From contig NZ_RWIR01000073.1 of assembly GCF_009764265.1 (NCBI RefSeq), positions 62,001 through 126,000 of the forward strand: a stretch of DNA of 64,000 nucleotides, given 5' to 3'. Source of the stretch: Pseudomonas sp. PB101 (lineage in GTDB: Bacteria > Pseudomonadota > Gammaproteobacteria > Pseudomonadales > Pseudomonadaceae). Numbering within the stretch: the stretch's first letter is position 1; each line of letters starts with the position of its first letter. Shown piece by piece: positions 28,045 through 37,820 of this stretch. A program made the translations under genes and the position numbers. The notes under the pieces were generated by a model that searched no databases, was not told the origin of the DNA, and saw nothing but the letters and a program-made list of their open reading frames with translations.

Positions 28045-28546
28045 ATCACTCAAGCCTACCCTTTTCACCCGTCACAACGTCAACCTGCACGCTCTTCTTC
28101 TAGAGAACCAGGCGTGGTTCTGCGCGCATGATCTAGGGCGGCTGATGGGTAAACACCTTGATGAACGTATGACGCGCAAACTCGATGCAGATCAGAGACA
28201 AATGATGTTCGTCGATGTTTATGGCGCTGCGAAAGAGCGCTTGATGGTGAGCGAGTCAGGTGCGTACGCGCTGCTGATTTATCACTACTACCCTGAGAAT
28301 CGATTACTGCGGGAGTGGCTGACTCATCAGGTGGTACCAGCGCTGCGTGATGCACGGCCATCTGGAATGGTGGAGCGTCCGACGCTGAGTGTGCTTGATT
28401 GGCCGAAGATGTCACTCTGTATGCTGCATTGGCAGGATGAACCATGGATTCGGTTGCGGGATATGCCGTGTGTGTTGGCGGATGATCCGTTCAATCGGCG
28501 TGAGTCTTGGTGGAGGAAGGCATCGCGATTGATGCGCGGATTCTGA
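28037..28546 (+). CDS. Bro-N domain protein (phage antirepressor-like)
   Basis: The 169-residue protein has a Bro-N domain in its first 110 residues: FTRHNVNLHALLLENQAWF, then DLGRLMG, ERMTRKLDADQRQ, and the end block VSESGAYALLIYHYYPENR followed by LREWLTHQVVPALR. Such domains occur in phage antirepressors and in proteins of mobile islands. A strong AGGAGG site lies 7 nt before ATG 28037. It sits between the two defence modules and is followed by a terminator, so it is a separate unit, perhaps a regulator or a phage-derived remnant. Confidence 0.8.
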   Translation: MPESLKPTLFTRHNVNLHALLLENQAWFCAHDLGRLMGKHLDERMTRKLDADQRQMMFVDVYGAAKERLMVSESGAYALLIYHYYPENRLLREWLTHQVVPALRDARPSGMVERPTLSVLDWPKMSLCMLHWQDEPWIRLRDMPCVLADDPFNRRESWWRKASRLMRGF

Positions 28547-28563
28547 TTTCGTCCATCTCAAAA

Positions 28564-28600
28564 TCCGCTGTTTAATTTTCAGACAGCGGACTTTTTATTT
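28564..28600 (+). terminator. Terminator of the Bro-N gene
   Basis: TCCGCTGT (28564-28571) pairs with ACAGCGGA (28583-28590), followed by CTTTTTATTT. This is a typical intrinsic terminator about 20 nt after the stop. Confidence 0.85.
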
Positions 28601-29152
28601 CGCCCTGTCTTCAATGATCCCAATCCGTATTATCTGATGCACCGCATTTGCTTGTTTTGCGGGTATTGCACGGATCTGCCCACCCGTTTGCTTTCGACTT
28701 GAACTGTCATTCGCATCGGATTTGACCAGCACGTTTCGTAACTATGACCGGTAGAGAACGCCTCTGAGCTGCAGGCGGACATCGGTAGAAATCGGTCCAG
28801 TCCGCCAGCTCTCCACACAGTACCGCTACAAAGCGAACGGTTACAGCCAGCTATAGTGTCCGCCACAGACAGTATCAGCTAGGGCTGTCTAAGGTTCGAT
28901 GACTCCCCCATCCAAGAAGGGCCTCTCTTTTTGGTTCAGAGCTCTAGCCTCGGGGCCATTCACCCCTCGGGAATACTCACCCGAAAACGCCCACCACTGA
29001 ACCACCTCCTGCGCCCTTCTGTAGAGATTACGCAAAAAACAACTCTATAAGGCCTTTCTTAATGAAGGCATTTTGCCTGCAAATGCAATAAAATATGTTT
29101 TTTCTGGCCCTCCGCAAGCTAAAGTGATTTCAGAGAGGGCCAAAAAGACCGA
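28601..29152. other. Gene-free segment before the DISARM-like operon
   Basis: About 550 nt hold no supported gene. The promoter for the downstream helicase operon must lie here, most likely in the AT-rich part 29030-29140. No repeat array or tRNA was seen. Confidence 0.5.
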
Positions 29153-29233
29153 ATGCTGGTTGAAAGTAAGAGACCGCTCTTACTCCTCGCAACTGCAAGT
29201 GATCCTCGAGCTGAAGTAAGGAACTCTTTAGCC

Positions 29234-31108
29234 ATGAATATTGCTGGAAATACGGTTCTTGATTCAGGCTGGGATGCAGAGCAGTTTCGGGTGATCGAGG
29301 GGAGTCCGGATGCCCGGGTCGTCGTCGAGGCGGGCCCCGGAACGGGAAAGACGGCTGTCGCTTGCGCGCGCCTCGCCTATTTGATTGCTCAAGAAGATCT
29401 TGAGCCCAGCAACACTTGGATGATCAGCTTCACGAGGGCTGCAGTAGCGGAGATTCGTGCGCGGCTGCACTCTTACGTTGGCGATGCTTCCTTTGCTATC
29501 AGGATTGCGACCATCGACTCGCATGCGTGGTCCATCCATTCCGGGCATGATCCGAGTGCCAGGCTGACTGGATCCTACGAGGAGAACATAGACCGAGTCA
29601 TCGAGCTGTTGAAGACAGACCCAGATGTGGCAGACGAGCTGTCACAGATAGAACACGTCGTAATTGACGAGGCGCAAGACCTCGTTGGGCGGCGAGCGGA
29701 TCTGATCGAGGCTCTAGTGGAGCGGCTGCCTTCGGACTGCGGGGTCACCGTTTTCTCCGACGAGGCCCAAGCAATCTATGGCTTTTCTGACAACAGCATC
29801 GAGCGCCGTAATGGGGATGGGGCCGAGCAAGGGCAGTCGTTGCTCGGCCGTTTGCGGTCCGAGAAAGTTCTGGGTTTCACAACACTGGTCCTGAAGGAGA
29901 TTTATCGTACGTCCTCTCCTGGGCTTCGGAAAATTTTCTCGGAATTGCGCCACGATATCCTCGACAAAAAAAAACACCGCGACGGATTGCATGCCGAAAC
30001 AGCGGACAGAATCCGAGAGTTGGCGGACCAGAGCGGGCTAAATTGGATCAATATGAAGGTTGCCGATTTCACCAGCGACGATCTTCTTCTATTCAGAACT
30101 CGTGCTGAAGTACTCATGGCGTCGCAGTTCTGTGAGCTTCCCCATCGGCTACGTCTATCAGGGTATGGCGGAACCCTGCCGGCATGGCTGGCGATCTGCT
30201 TTTTTGATTTCGTAGACCCATTCCTCGCAGAGCGGCATTTTCTCGACCTCTGGGCCTCGCGCATAGAGGGAAAGGCTGCGCCTCAGTATGGGCCTGTCGA
30301 AGCTTGGCGGCATCTCATGCGCGTCGCAGGACGTCAGGATGGGTCGATCGACATACAAAAACTGAGGCGGCGGCTAGGCCAGCCCCGGCCCCCGGTCGAG
30401 CTGACTCTCCCTGATTACGGCCTACAAGGGCCGATCGTAGGGACGATCCACGCGAGCAAGGGACGGGAGTCGAGCAATGTCGTTCTGCTGCTACCGAATG
30501 CTACGGAATTCGAGTGCATTGAGGATGAAGCCGAAGAGGCCCGCGTGCTTTTTGTCGGAGCTACGCGCGCGCGCGCATCCCTCATTGTTGGAGAGAGTAG
30601 CTCCCTCAGAGCGTCAACATTGCGATCGGGACGGGGTCATCGCTCGACGAGAAAACGCCAATCGGTGATGGTCGAGATTGGGCGAGACGGCGATATAACG
30701 TCGCGTGGTCTTGTCGGTTGTAACGAGTTCAGCGCAGCGGATGCATCGGCAAGCCAAGCTTTTCTAACCAGGGTCGCCGATGTTGTCACCACCTACAAGC
30801 TGGAAGCTGACCCCAATCTAGATTGGCGCTACAGGATCCATACCGATAGCGACAACCTCTGTGTTGGTGCACTGTCCCGCAACCTCACGCACGACCTCTG
30901 GGAGATACTTACGTACAGAAACCAGAAGCAAAGCCACAGGCCACCGAGCTACGTGAACCATGTGAGAGGTCAGGGCTGTGAAACGATCGTTCTGGGCCCA
31001 GACGACAGTGATCTCGAAACCCTTCATGAGCCTTGGGCCTCCTCTGGTTTCGTACTCGCACCGAGAATCGCGGCGTTCCCCCCCTTCTACTTTCATGGCC
31101 GGAGGTAG
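29234..31108 (+). CDS. UvrD/Rep-like SF1 helicase, first gene of DISARM-like operon
   Basis: The 624-residue protein has SF1 helicase motifs: Walker A GPGTGKTAVA (about residues 34-43), motif Ia region SFTRAAVAEIRARL, Walker B VVIDEAQD (about 142-149), the motif III-like FSDEAQAIYGFSD, a TIHASKGRES motif V and VGATRARASL motif VI near 441. A C-terminal extension of about 170 residues has no recognised domain. ATG 29234 was chosen (MNIAGNTVLDSGWDAEQF) because the helicase domain starts just after it; ATG 29153 is an alternative giving 651 residues. The stop lies 4 nt before the drmA-like start, so the genes are cotranscribed. Confidence 0.85.
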   Translation: MNIAGNTVLDSGWDAEQFRVIEGSPDARVVVEAGPGTGKTAVACARLAYLIAQEDLEPSNTWMISFTRAAVAEIRARLHSYVGDASFAIRIATIDSHAWSIHSGHDPSARLTGSYEENIDRVIELLKTDPDVADELSQIEHVVIDEAQDLVGRRADLIEALVERLPSDCGVTVFSDEAQAIYGFSDNSIERRNGDGAEQGQSLLGRLRSEKVLGFTTLVLKEIYRTSSPGLRKIFSELRHDILDKKKHRDGLHAETADRIRELADQSGLNWINMKVADFTSDDLLLFRTRAEVLMASQFCELPHRLRLSGYGGTLPAWLAICFFDFVDPFLAERHFLDLWASRIEGKAAPQYGPVEAWRHLMRVAGRQDGSIDIQKLRRRLGQPRPPVELTLPDYGLQGPIVGTIHASKGRESSNVVLLLPNATEFECIEDEAEEARVLFVGATRARASLIVGESSSLRASTLRSGRGHRSTRKRQSVMVEIGRDGDITSRGLVGCNEFSAADASASQAFLTRVADVVTTYKLEADPNLDWRYRIHTDSDNLCVGALSRNLTHDLWEILTYRNQKQSHRPPSYVNHVRGQGCETIVLGPDDSDLETLHEPWASSGFVLAPRIAAFPPFYFHGRR

Positions 31109-31112
31109 CGCC

Positions 31113-34100
31113 ATGCAGGACAAATCGCAGGACAGAGATATCGTTGCTATTAGACTTGCCGAGGATTTGGTCGGGCCACGTACAGAGGGTGAAAAACTAA
31201 CGACACGTCCATCCGATGTCTATCTCACCGGCATCCTATGGCCCCAGCACACGGCAATGTTCGGGGAAGATGATGAGAGACTTGGATCTGCGGGGGTCGG
31301 TTCGGGCGAGGAGAGCGACGGTGAGGCCGAAGTAGTCAGAACTGGGTCTCTTCAGAAGCCATCCGTTGCAGGCATATCGTTCAGCGTTGCTTCCATCGGC
31401 ACACCACAAGTACGGGTCATCTGTAGCTTCGCTACGTACCGGATCGAAAAGCTCGACGATGTCGATATTTGGGTTCGACAGCCACATATAGTCGATATTC
31501 CAAGTCTCGATTTATCGGCAGGCCCAACGCGGAAGATAGCGCTTGCAGCGCTCTGCAAGGGGCTACCCGATGTCTCGCTCAATGTCCGATCCATCAATGC
31601 AGGGAACGCCGTCTTAGCTACTCTGACGCTCGTGAATTCGGTCGTGCCAGAACAGGGCCGAAACGAGATCGAAGCCGCATCGCTATTCCAGACAGAGCTT
31701 CGCATTGAGCCCTGCGAGGGCACTCTTTTAGTACCGAAGCCCCCTATGCGTGTCATCTCGCTGCCTCAAGTAAAAAGCGGTAGGACCAGCTCTATCAGCG
31801 ACGAGGAAAGCGGAGCACTGCTGTACAGGAATGTGGCCGAGTTCGCTGTCGGGCACGTCTGCTCGGCCGAATGGGAGCATGACAACCATGCAGCCGATGT
31901 TCGACCCTGTGCACTATGGGTGGGAACGACGTGGGTCCCCTCCGCTATTGTCGAGAGCGTCGACCCGAATGGTCATGTCTTCTTTACCGAGCTTGGAAAA
32001 GAGCACGGAGCCTTCGATCCGCTTTCGGCCGAATCTCTGGCTTCCGCCGACAGAACGACGCTCCAGCAGGGACTGCAACTCTTTTGTGATACCTACGAGC
32101 GTTGGATAGGAGTGCAGCGCGAGCGACTCGATAGTGTGATGGAGGTGAGCTCCGAGCTGAAGTATATAGCTGAGGCACATCTTGCCCGATGTGATGAGGC
32201 GCTTGAACGCATCTCAGCATCTGTTCTCGAACTCCACACTAATCCGCGACTTCAGAGAGCATTTCAGCTGGCGAATCTCGCTATGCACTTGCAGCACTCG
32301 TGGGACAGCTCAAAGAGCCAACACGGTCCTTTGCGCTGGCGTCCTTTTCAGCTGGGCTTTCTTCTGCTGAGTGCACCGTCCTCGGTTATCCGCGAACACA
32401 AGCATCGAGGAATCATGGATCTCCTTTGGTTCCCCACCGGGGGAGGCAAGACCGAGGCCTATCTCGCACTGATCGCATGCATTGCTGTATATCGTCGGCT
32501 CTCCGATGACCCGGCTGACCATGGTGGTGTCTGTGCCCTCATGCGCTACACACTACGACTGCTGACGACACAGCAGTTCGCACGGTCGGCGGCCATGATC
32601 TTGGCATTAGAGGCGATACGTTCTGGCCGGGCGGCATCTCCTGATGGCTTGCCACTTCAAGGTGATGCGCCATTCTCGATTGGCCTTTGGGTCGGAGGAG
32701 ATGCAACCCCCAACAAGCGCGCAGATGCATTTGCTTCTCTTCGAGGGGCATTGGAGGTGGCATCACCGAAGCAGCTCACTTGCTGCCCCGCATGTGGCGA
32801 GAAGCTGCAATGGTCGATGGCGAGTGCAACCTCGCCCGTTGACGCCGAATGCACGAATAGTTCGTGCAAGATACGCGGAATATTGCCCGTCTTTACAGTA
32901 GACGATGACGTCTACGAAAACCGGCCGACGTTGTTGATCGGAACTGCCGACAAGTTCGCACAGATCGTCCGCGAGAAGAGAACCAATAGACTGTTCAGTA
33001 TTTCAGACGGATCTCCACCTGATCTCATCATCCAGGACGAGCTGCATCTTATCTCCGGTCCTCTCGGAACTATCGCTGGTTTGTATGAGACAGCATTCGA
33101 CTTGCTATTCGCCGCGCGCGGATATCGCGCAAAGGTCATCGGCTCTACAGCAACAATCCGTAGGGCGTCAGAGCAAGTGCTGGCACTGTTCGATCGTGAA
33201 GCATTCCAGTTCCCCCCGCCAGCAATTGATCACGACGACTCCGGCTTTGCAGTTCGTGATCGGCGGCCGAAAGCGGTGGGAAGACGCTATCTTGGTATCA
33301 CTACGGCCGGTAGATCGGCAAAGTTCACCCTGCAGGCCGTCGCAGGCTCATTGTTGCAAACTGCTTCCGCGGCATTCAGCGATGATGTTCGCCGAGATGC
33401 CTACTGGACGCTCGTCGGGTACTTCAACTCAATTCGTGAGCTTGGTGGCGCGCTTGTCCTCATGCAGGACGACGTTACTGACAGTATCGCGCTCTACGCT
33501 AACGCACGCAGCGAAGAGAAAAGATCCCTCAGGAACGTTGAGGAGCTGACTTCCAGAAGAACACAGGAAGAAATCCGCGAGATGTTAGACGTCCTAGACA
33601 TTAAAGTCGGGCTTCCTGGTGCAGTCGATGCGGTATTAGCGACGAATATGGTCAGTGTTGGCGTGGACATCTCCCGGCTAGGACTGATGCTGGTCAACGG
33701 GCAGCCCAAGACAATTGCCGAATATATCCAGTCCACCAGCCGCGTCGGTCGAGGTGAGGTGAGCGGGCTTGTAGTCTCTGTGCTCAACAACGCCAAAGCA
33801 CGTGACCGTTCACATTACGAGACGTTCTGCAGCTGGCATCGCACACTCTACAGGGATGTAGAGGCAACGAGCGTCACCCCATTCGCCTCACGGGCTCGCG
33901 ACAGGGCATTGCATGCAGCGCTAGTGGCTGCTGTACGTCATCTTGTTGTCGACATGCTCGACTCTCCTCGAATGGATGATGATGCAGAGGACGAGGCTAT
34001 GGATCTCATCGACCTGATCGTCGAGCGCGCGAAGCGGGTCGATCCCGAGGAGACGGCCGTAAGGGAAGAGCTTGAGCGCCGTCTTGACACATGGCGAACA

Positions 34101-34304
34101 AGATCCCCTGCGGTGTACTGGAGCGACTACAAGGGAGGGGGTTCTCTTCTCCAGAGTGCAGAGCGGGCCGCGGCTCGTCGGGCTGCCAACCGCGAAACGG
34201 GAGCTGCTTGGCCAACCCTCAACTCCATGCGGACCGTGGAAGCTGGAACCCCTTTCAGGATGGCCCCTGTTCTCAGGGCAAAGGATGACACGCATGAAGA
34301 ATGA
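31113..34304 (+). CDS. drmA: DrmA-like DISARM helicase
   Basis: This 1063-residue SF2 helicase matches the DrmA type of the DISARM anti-phage system in its motifs: Walker A LWFPTGGGKTEAYL (about residues 437-450), a DELH box in IIQDELHLISGPLG (about 638-651), a Cys4 zinc-ribbon insertion (CCPAC...CTNSSC, about 556-590), SATIRRA motif III, and a C-terminal helicase domain with VGVDISRLGLMLVNGQP and QSTSRVGRG (about 872-880). ATG 31113 is preceded by GGAGGT at an ideal distance. Its end overlaps the drmB-like start by 11 nt. In DISARM, DrmA and DrmB form the core complex that blocks incoming phage DNA; this role is inferred here. Confidence 0.85.
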   Translation: MQDKSQDRDIVAIRLAEDLVGPRTEGEKLTTRPSDVYLTGILWPQHTAMFGEDDERLGSAGVGSGEESDGEAEVVRTGSLQKPSVAGISFSVASIGTPQVRVICSFATYRIEKLDDVDIWVRQPHIVDIPSLDLSAGPTRKIALAALCKGLPDVSLNVRSINAGNAVLATLTLVNSVVPEQGRNEIEAASLFQTELRIEPCEGTLLVPKPPMRVISLPQVKSGRTSSISDEESGALLYRNVAEFAVGHVCSAEWEHDNHAADVRPCALWVGTTWVPSAIVESVDPNGHVFFTELGKEHGAFDPLSAESLASADRTTLQQGLQLFCDTYERWIGVQRERLDSVMEVSSELKYIAEAHLARCDEALERISASVLELHTNPRLQRAFQLANLAMHLQHSWDSSKSQHGPLRWRPFQLGFLLLSAPSSVIREHKHRGIMDLLWFPTGGGKTEAYLALIACIAVYRRLSDDPADHGGVCALMRYTLRLLTTQQFARSAAMILALEAIRSGRAASPDGLPLQGDAPFSIGLWVGGDATPNKRADAFASLRGALEVASPKQLTCCPACGEKLQWSMASATSPVDAECTNSSCKIRGILPVFTVDDDVYENRPTLLIGTADKFAQIVREKRTNRLFSISDGSPPDLIIQDELHLISGPLGTIAGLYETAFDLLFAARGYRAKVIGSTATIRRASEQVLALFDREAFQFPPPAIDHDDSGFAVRDRRPKAVGRRYLGITTAGRSAKFTLQAVAGSLLQTASAAFSDDVRRDAYWTLVGYFNSIRELGGALVLMQDDVTDSIALYANARSEEKRSLRNVEELTSRRTQEEIREMLDVLDIKVGLPGAVDAVLATNMVSVGVDISRLGLMLVNGQPKTIAEYIQSTSRVGRGEVSGLVVSVLNNAKARDRSHYETFCSWHRTLYRDVEATSVTPFASRARDRALHAALVAAVRHLVVDMLDSPRMDDDAEDEAMDLIDLIVERAKRVDPEETAVREELERRLDTWRTRSPAVYWSDYKGGGSLLQSAERAAARRAANRETGAAWPTLNSMRTVEAGTPFRMAPVLRAKDDTHEE

Positions 34305-36147
34305 ACTTCAGGATCTGCGACGCAGCGCAGTTGTTTCAACTTTCGGCCCAGGCTCAGTTGTAGACTTCAGGGCTGGTGGAGGAGCTGTTTCGGGCATAGC
34401 TGCTGGACTGGAGGAGTGGGATCGCTCGTTTCCTCCTGCAGGACTGGCCCACCCACAGGTGACCCGCGAGCCACGCTTACAGAAGAAGCTTGGTGTTAAA
34501 GGTTTCAGGACTCCCCCTGTCACGTTTGAGCGGAGGAAAGATGACGGACCAGATACCAGGCGTCTTGTCGCCGTGCGTTTTCCGAAATGGCTGCAATGTC
34601 CGCGCTGCGATATCGTCAAGCCGGAACGCCGATGGGCAAACGATCCGGGCGAGGCCTATCGCTACTGTCCGACCTGCACCGAAAAGTCTCCTGGACGCGA
34701 CAAGGTCTTCGTCATCCCGGTTCGCTTTGTCATGGCCTGCAAGCATGGTCACTTAGACGAGTTTCCTTGGGACTGGTGGGTGGCGCACAAGTCGGAGTGC
34801 TCGACTTTGAAGCGTGATAATCCGGAACGCCATCCCGGTCTTATACTTCGAGCGGAAAGCCCAGGACTTGCCGGTCTCATCCTCAGTTGTCCGAAATGTG
34901 GTGCGCGTCGGTCGATGGACGGCATTTTCTCGAAACAAACCTGGAAGCAAGGTCCGAAATGTCGGGGGAATCGACCATGGCTGAGCGACGGCTACGAAAC
35001 ATGCGACAGGGAGCAGTATGCCGTTCAGCGAGGTGCCTCCAATCTGTACTTTGCGGTGACAGAGTCAGCCCTCAGCATCCCGCCTTGGTCTGACCGTCTC
35101 CAGGAAGTTCTAGGTGAATGGTGGAGTTCTCTTACGAATCTTGATGACCCGTCGAGGTTGGAGGAGTACATCGGGATCCTTGCCATGGGTGATCTGGAAA
35201 GCATTCTGCGGGAACTGAAGATGTCGCCCGCGGAGTTGGCAGATGCGATCCGGATCCGCCTCACGTCGTACGAACAGTTGCAAACCGACGACCTGCGTCC
35301 GGCAGAATATCGGCAGTTCGTCACCGAACTCGGTCGCAGCCGGACCTCCGACTTCGAAACCCGTAGAGAAGCTGTATCCCCAGAAATAGCTCCCTGGATC
35401 TCCCGAGTGGTGCGGGCTGTGCGCCTCCGCGAGGTCCGTGCAATCAAAGGGTTCACCCGGATCAACCCGCCGGGCGACCCGGACTCGCCCGAAGTGGCAC
35501 GGCTCTCCAAGGTTCCGCTTGATTGGCTACCGGCGATCGAGGTACGTGGTGAAGGCATCTTCCTTGCGCTGAATGAAAAGCGGCTGTCCGATTGGGAGAA
35601 TCGACTGGATGTCAGTGCACGTGCATCCGAGTGCGAGGCTAAGCACCAAGCGAACTGGAAGGAACGGTACGGAGACGACGCAAAGCCACCTCAGGAAATC
35701 ACCCCGCGATACATGCTGTGCCACACCCTCGCGCACGCTCTTATGCGCCAACTGACTCTGGAGTGCGGCTACTCCTCCGCATCGCTGCAGGAGAGGATTT
35801 ATGCCGGGATTGGTGATGAGCGCATGGCCGGGCTTCTGATTTATACCGCGACACCAGACTCGGACGGAACTCTTGGTGGTCTTGAGCGGCAAGGAAAGGC
35901 AGGCCGCATCGAAGGCATTCTGCAGCGTGCAATCGACGCGATCGAGTGGTGCTCATCCGATCCACTCTGCATCACGGATATGATGGGGGCGATCAACAGC
36001 TATTCACACTCAGTTTGCCACGCCTGCTGTCTTGCTCCGGAGACATCATGCGAAGCTTTCAACAGCTTCCTTGACCGCGCTCTCTTGATCGGTGATGGGA
36101 CAGATTCGGGACTTGGATATTTCGAACACATGCTGAGGAGAGGCTGA
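34294..36147 (+). CDS. drmB: DrmB-like DUF1998 protein of DISARM-like operon
   Basis: The 617-residue protein begins MKNELQDLRRSAVVSTFGPG, a DrmB-type N-terminus. It has several zinc-binding pairs (CPRC at about 102 with CPTC at about 126; CKHGH at about 149; CPKCG at about 199). Its C-terminal DUF1998 region has HTLAHALMRQLTLECGYSSASL (about 476-497) and a final cysteine cluster CHACCLAPETSCEAF (about 575-589). ATG 34294 was chosen over upstream in-frame starts because it matches that N-terminus. The stop and the next start overlap as TGATG. It presumably forms a complex with the DrmA-like helicase. Confidence 0.85.
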   Translation: MKNELQDLRRSAVVSTFGPGSVVDFRAGGGAVSGIAAGLEEWDRSFPPAGLAHPQVTREPRLQKKLGVKGFRTPPVTFERRKDDGPDTRRLVAVRFPKWLQCPRCDIVKPERRWANDPGEAYRYCPTCTEKSPGRDKVFVIPVRFVMACKHGHLDEFPWDWWVAHKSECSTLKRDNPERHPGLILRAESPGLAGLILSCPKCGARRSMDGIFSKQTWKQGPKCRGNRPWLSDGYETCDREQYAVQRGASNLYFAVTESALSIPPWSDRLQEVLGEWWSSLTNLDDPSRLEEYIGILAMGDLESILRELKMSPAELADAIRIRLTSYEQLQTDDLRPAEYRQFVTELGRSRTSDFETRREAVSPEIAPWISRVVRAVRLREVRAIKGFTRINPPGDPDSPEVARLSKVPLDWLPAIEVRGEGIFLALNEKRLSDWENRLDVSARASECEAKHQANWKERYGDDAKPPQEITPRYMLCHTLAHALMRQLTLECGYSSASLQERIYAGIGDERMAGLLIYTATPDSDGTLGGLERQGKAGRIEGILQRAIDAIEWCSSDPLCITDMMGAINSYSHSVCHACCLAPETSCEAFNSFLDRALLIGDGTDSGLGYFEHMLRRG

Positions 36148-37820
36148 TGGCGGTGCTCTGGCCAAGGAGTTTGCCACGTTCGGTACTGGACGATTCGAAG
36201 CGCTGGGCCGAGGTTCAGGTTTACAACCGCCTCGCCGAAGTTCTCGACGACACTTTCCATGTCTTTTACTCGAGTCCTTGGCTGGGGACCGATAGGTTGG
36301 GAAATGAAAAGGACGGCGAATGCGACTTCCTGATCGCACACTCCCGCTACGGTATCCTCGCGATCGAGGTCAAAGGGGGGAGGGAAATCTCGTTCGACCC
36401 GATGGATGCTCAGTGGCGCAGTACAGATCACCGTGGCTTCGTTCACAAGATCAAAGACCCGGTGTCGCAGGCACGTAGTGCAAAGCATGAGATTCTGAAG
36501 CGCCTCAAGGAATCAATGAGAGGTACAAAGCGTGTGATACATGCTGCTCATGGGGTTATTTTCCCAAGTGCTGGATCACCTCGTGGCAATCTCGGCGCTG
36601 ATCGCCCGGCTTTTATATTCTGTTGTTCAAATCAGTTTCAGCGAGGTCTGCATGAGTGGATCGCAGATAGGCTGAAAGAAGGGCAGCTACCTGATAACTA
36701 TGATTCTCTCGGTCGCGACGGTATAGCGGCGCTGGAGAGATTGCTGGCACATCCCTTCACCCTGAGTTTCCGCATCGGTGCCGCACTTGCTGAAGCTGAA
36801 GGAACGTTCCGCGTCCTTGAGCCCTCCCAGTACCATATCCTCGATGTCATCGCCGATATCCCGCGGGCACTAATTCAGGGTGGTGCAGGCACAGGCAAAA
36901 CTGTAGTGGCGATCGAGGAAGCGCTGCGCTCCGCCGCTACTGGCAAGAAGACACTTCTGACTTGTTACAGTCGCCCGTTGGGAATTGTCCTTGAACGAAG
37001 ACTGAAAGCCGTAGCGAACCTAACGGTCGCAAGCTTTCACATGCTGTGCGGGCGCATGGCAGGTCAGGCAGGAGTCCAGACACCTACCGGCATCAGCGAA
37101 AGGGAACTCTATGAGAACGTGCTGCCTGATGCCCTCTACAGTGCGATGGAAATCAAGCCTGCGCTTAAGTGGGACACGATCATTGTTGATGAAGGCCAGG
37201 ACTTCCGTGCCGAATGGTGGATCGCGATCGATGCCTGCCTGAACAGCAATGGTCACCTCCGTGTTTTCATGGATAGCAATCAGAATGTCTACGACAGCGT
37301 AGGGAATGGCATTCATGATCTGAGCGTAATTCCCGTTCGGCTTTCCCGAAATCTTCGCAACACAAAGAAAATCCATGAGGCCGCTTCGGTGCATTATTCG
37401 GGCCACGAGATAATTGCCGATGGGCCCGACGGCCTCGAGGTTTCTTGGATCAACGCTGATAATCCTGGGGCGAAAATTGAAGCTGCGTACAGGGAGCTTC
37501 GACGGCTCATAAATAAGGAGGAAGTGGTTCCGGGTGACATAGCAGTTCTTGTCAACGGACCCACCGGCCGGACGAGCTTTCTCGAAAAAAGCTTCGGGAC
37601 AAATATTCCGTTTACAGACGCCGAAACACTGGTGCTCGAAGATGTAGTTGTCGATACCGTACGGAGGTTTAAAGGGCTGGAACGGCCGGCAATAATTCTC
37701 ATTGTCAGCGGCGACGAAATGGAGCGTCGCGAACTGGCTTATGTCGCGTTCTCGAGAGCACGGGCCTATTTGTGCGTTGTGTGTTCCGAAAATGACGCAC
37801 GGTGGCTTTCAGAAAAGTAA
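36147..37820 (+). CDS. NERD nuclease domain fused to UvrD-type helicase
   Basis: The 557-residue fusion has an N-terminal NERD domain (about residues 15-130) with the PD-(D/E)xK-type residues Asp in GECDFLIA (about 58) and AIEVKGG (about 73-78). This is followed by an SF1 helicase core: Walker A GGAGTGKTVVA (about 246-256), Walker B IIVDEGQD (about 345-352), LSRNLRNT motif IV and VAFSRARAYL motif VI near 533. Translation is coupled to the drmB-like gene by TGATG. NERD-helicase proteins can cut and unwind DNA, so this protein may supply the nuclease activity in the absence of a PLD-type DrmC. The operon appears to end here. Confidence 0.85.
   Translation: MAVLWPRSLPRSVLDDSKRWAEVQVYNRLAEVLDDTFHVFYSSPWLGTDRLGNEKDGECDFLIAHSRYGILAIEVKGGREISFDPMDAQWRSTDHRGFVHKIKDPVSQARSAKHEILKRLKESMRGTKRVIHAAHGVIFPSAGSPRGNLGADRPAFIFCCSNQFQRGLHEWIADRLKEGQLPDNYDSLGRDGIAALERLLAHPFTLSFRIGAALAEAEGTFRVLEPSQYHILDVIADIPRALIQGGAGTGKTVVAIEEALRSAATGKKTLLTCYSRPLGIVLERRLKAVANLTVASFHMLCGRMAGQAGVQTPTGISERELYENVLPDALYSAMEIKPALKWDTIIVDEGQDFRAEWWIAIDACLNSNGHLRVFMDSNQNVYDSVGNGIHDLSVIPVRLSRNLRNTKKIHEAASVHYSGHEIIADGPDGLEVSWINADNPGAKIEAAYRELRRLINKEEVVPGDIAVLVNGPTGRTSFLEKSFGTNIPFTDAETLVLEDVVVDTVRRFKGLERPAIILIVSGDEMERRELAYVAFSRARAYLCVVCSENDARWLSEK

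Noticed and set aside
30818..31123. Minus-strand frame across the helicase-drmA junction
   Set aside because: It is antisense to two coupled genes with strong motifs and has no ribosome site.
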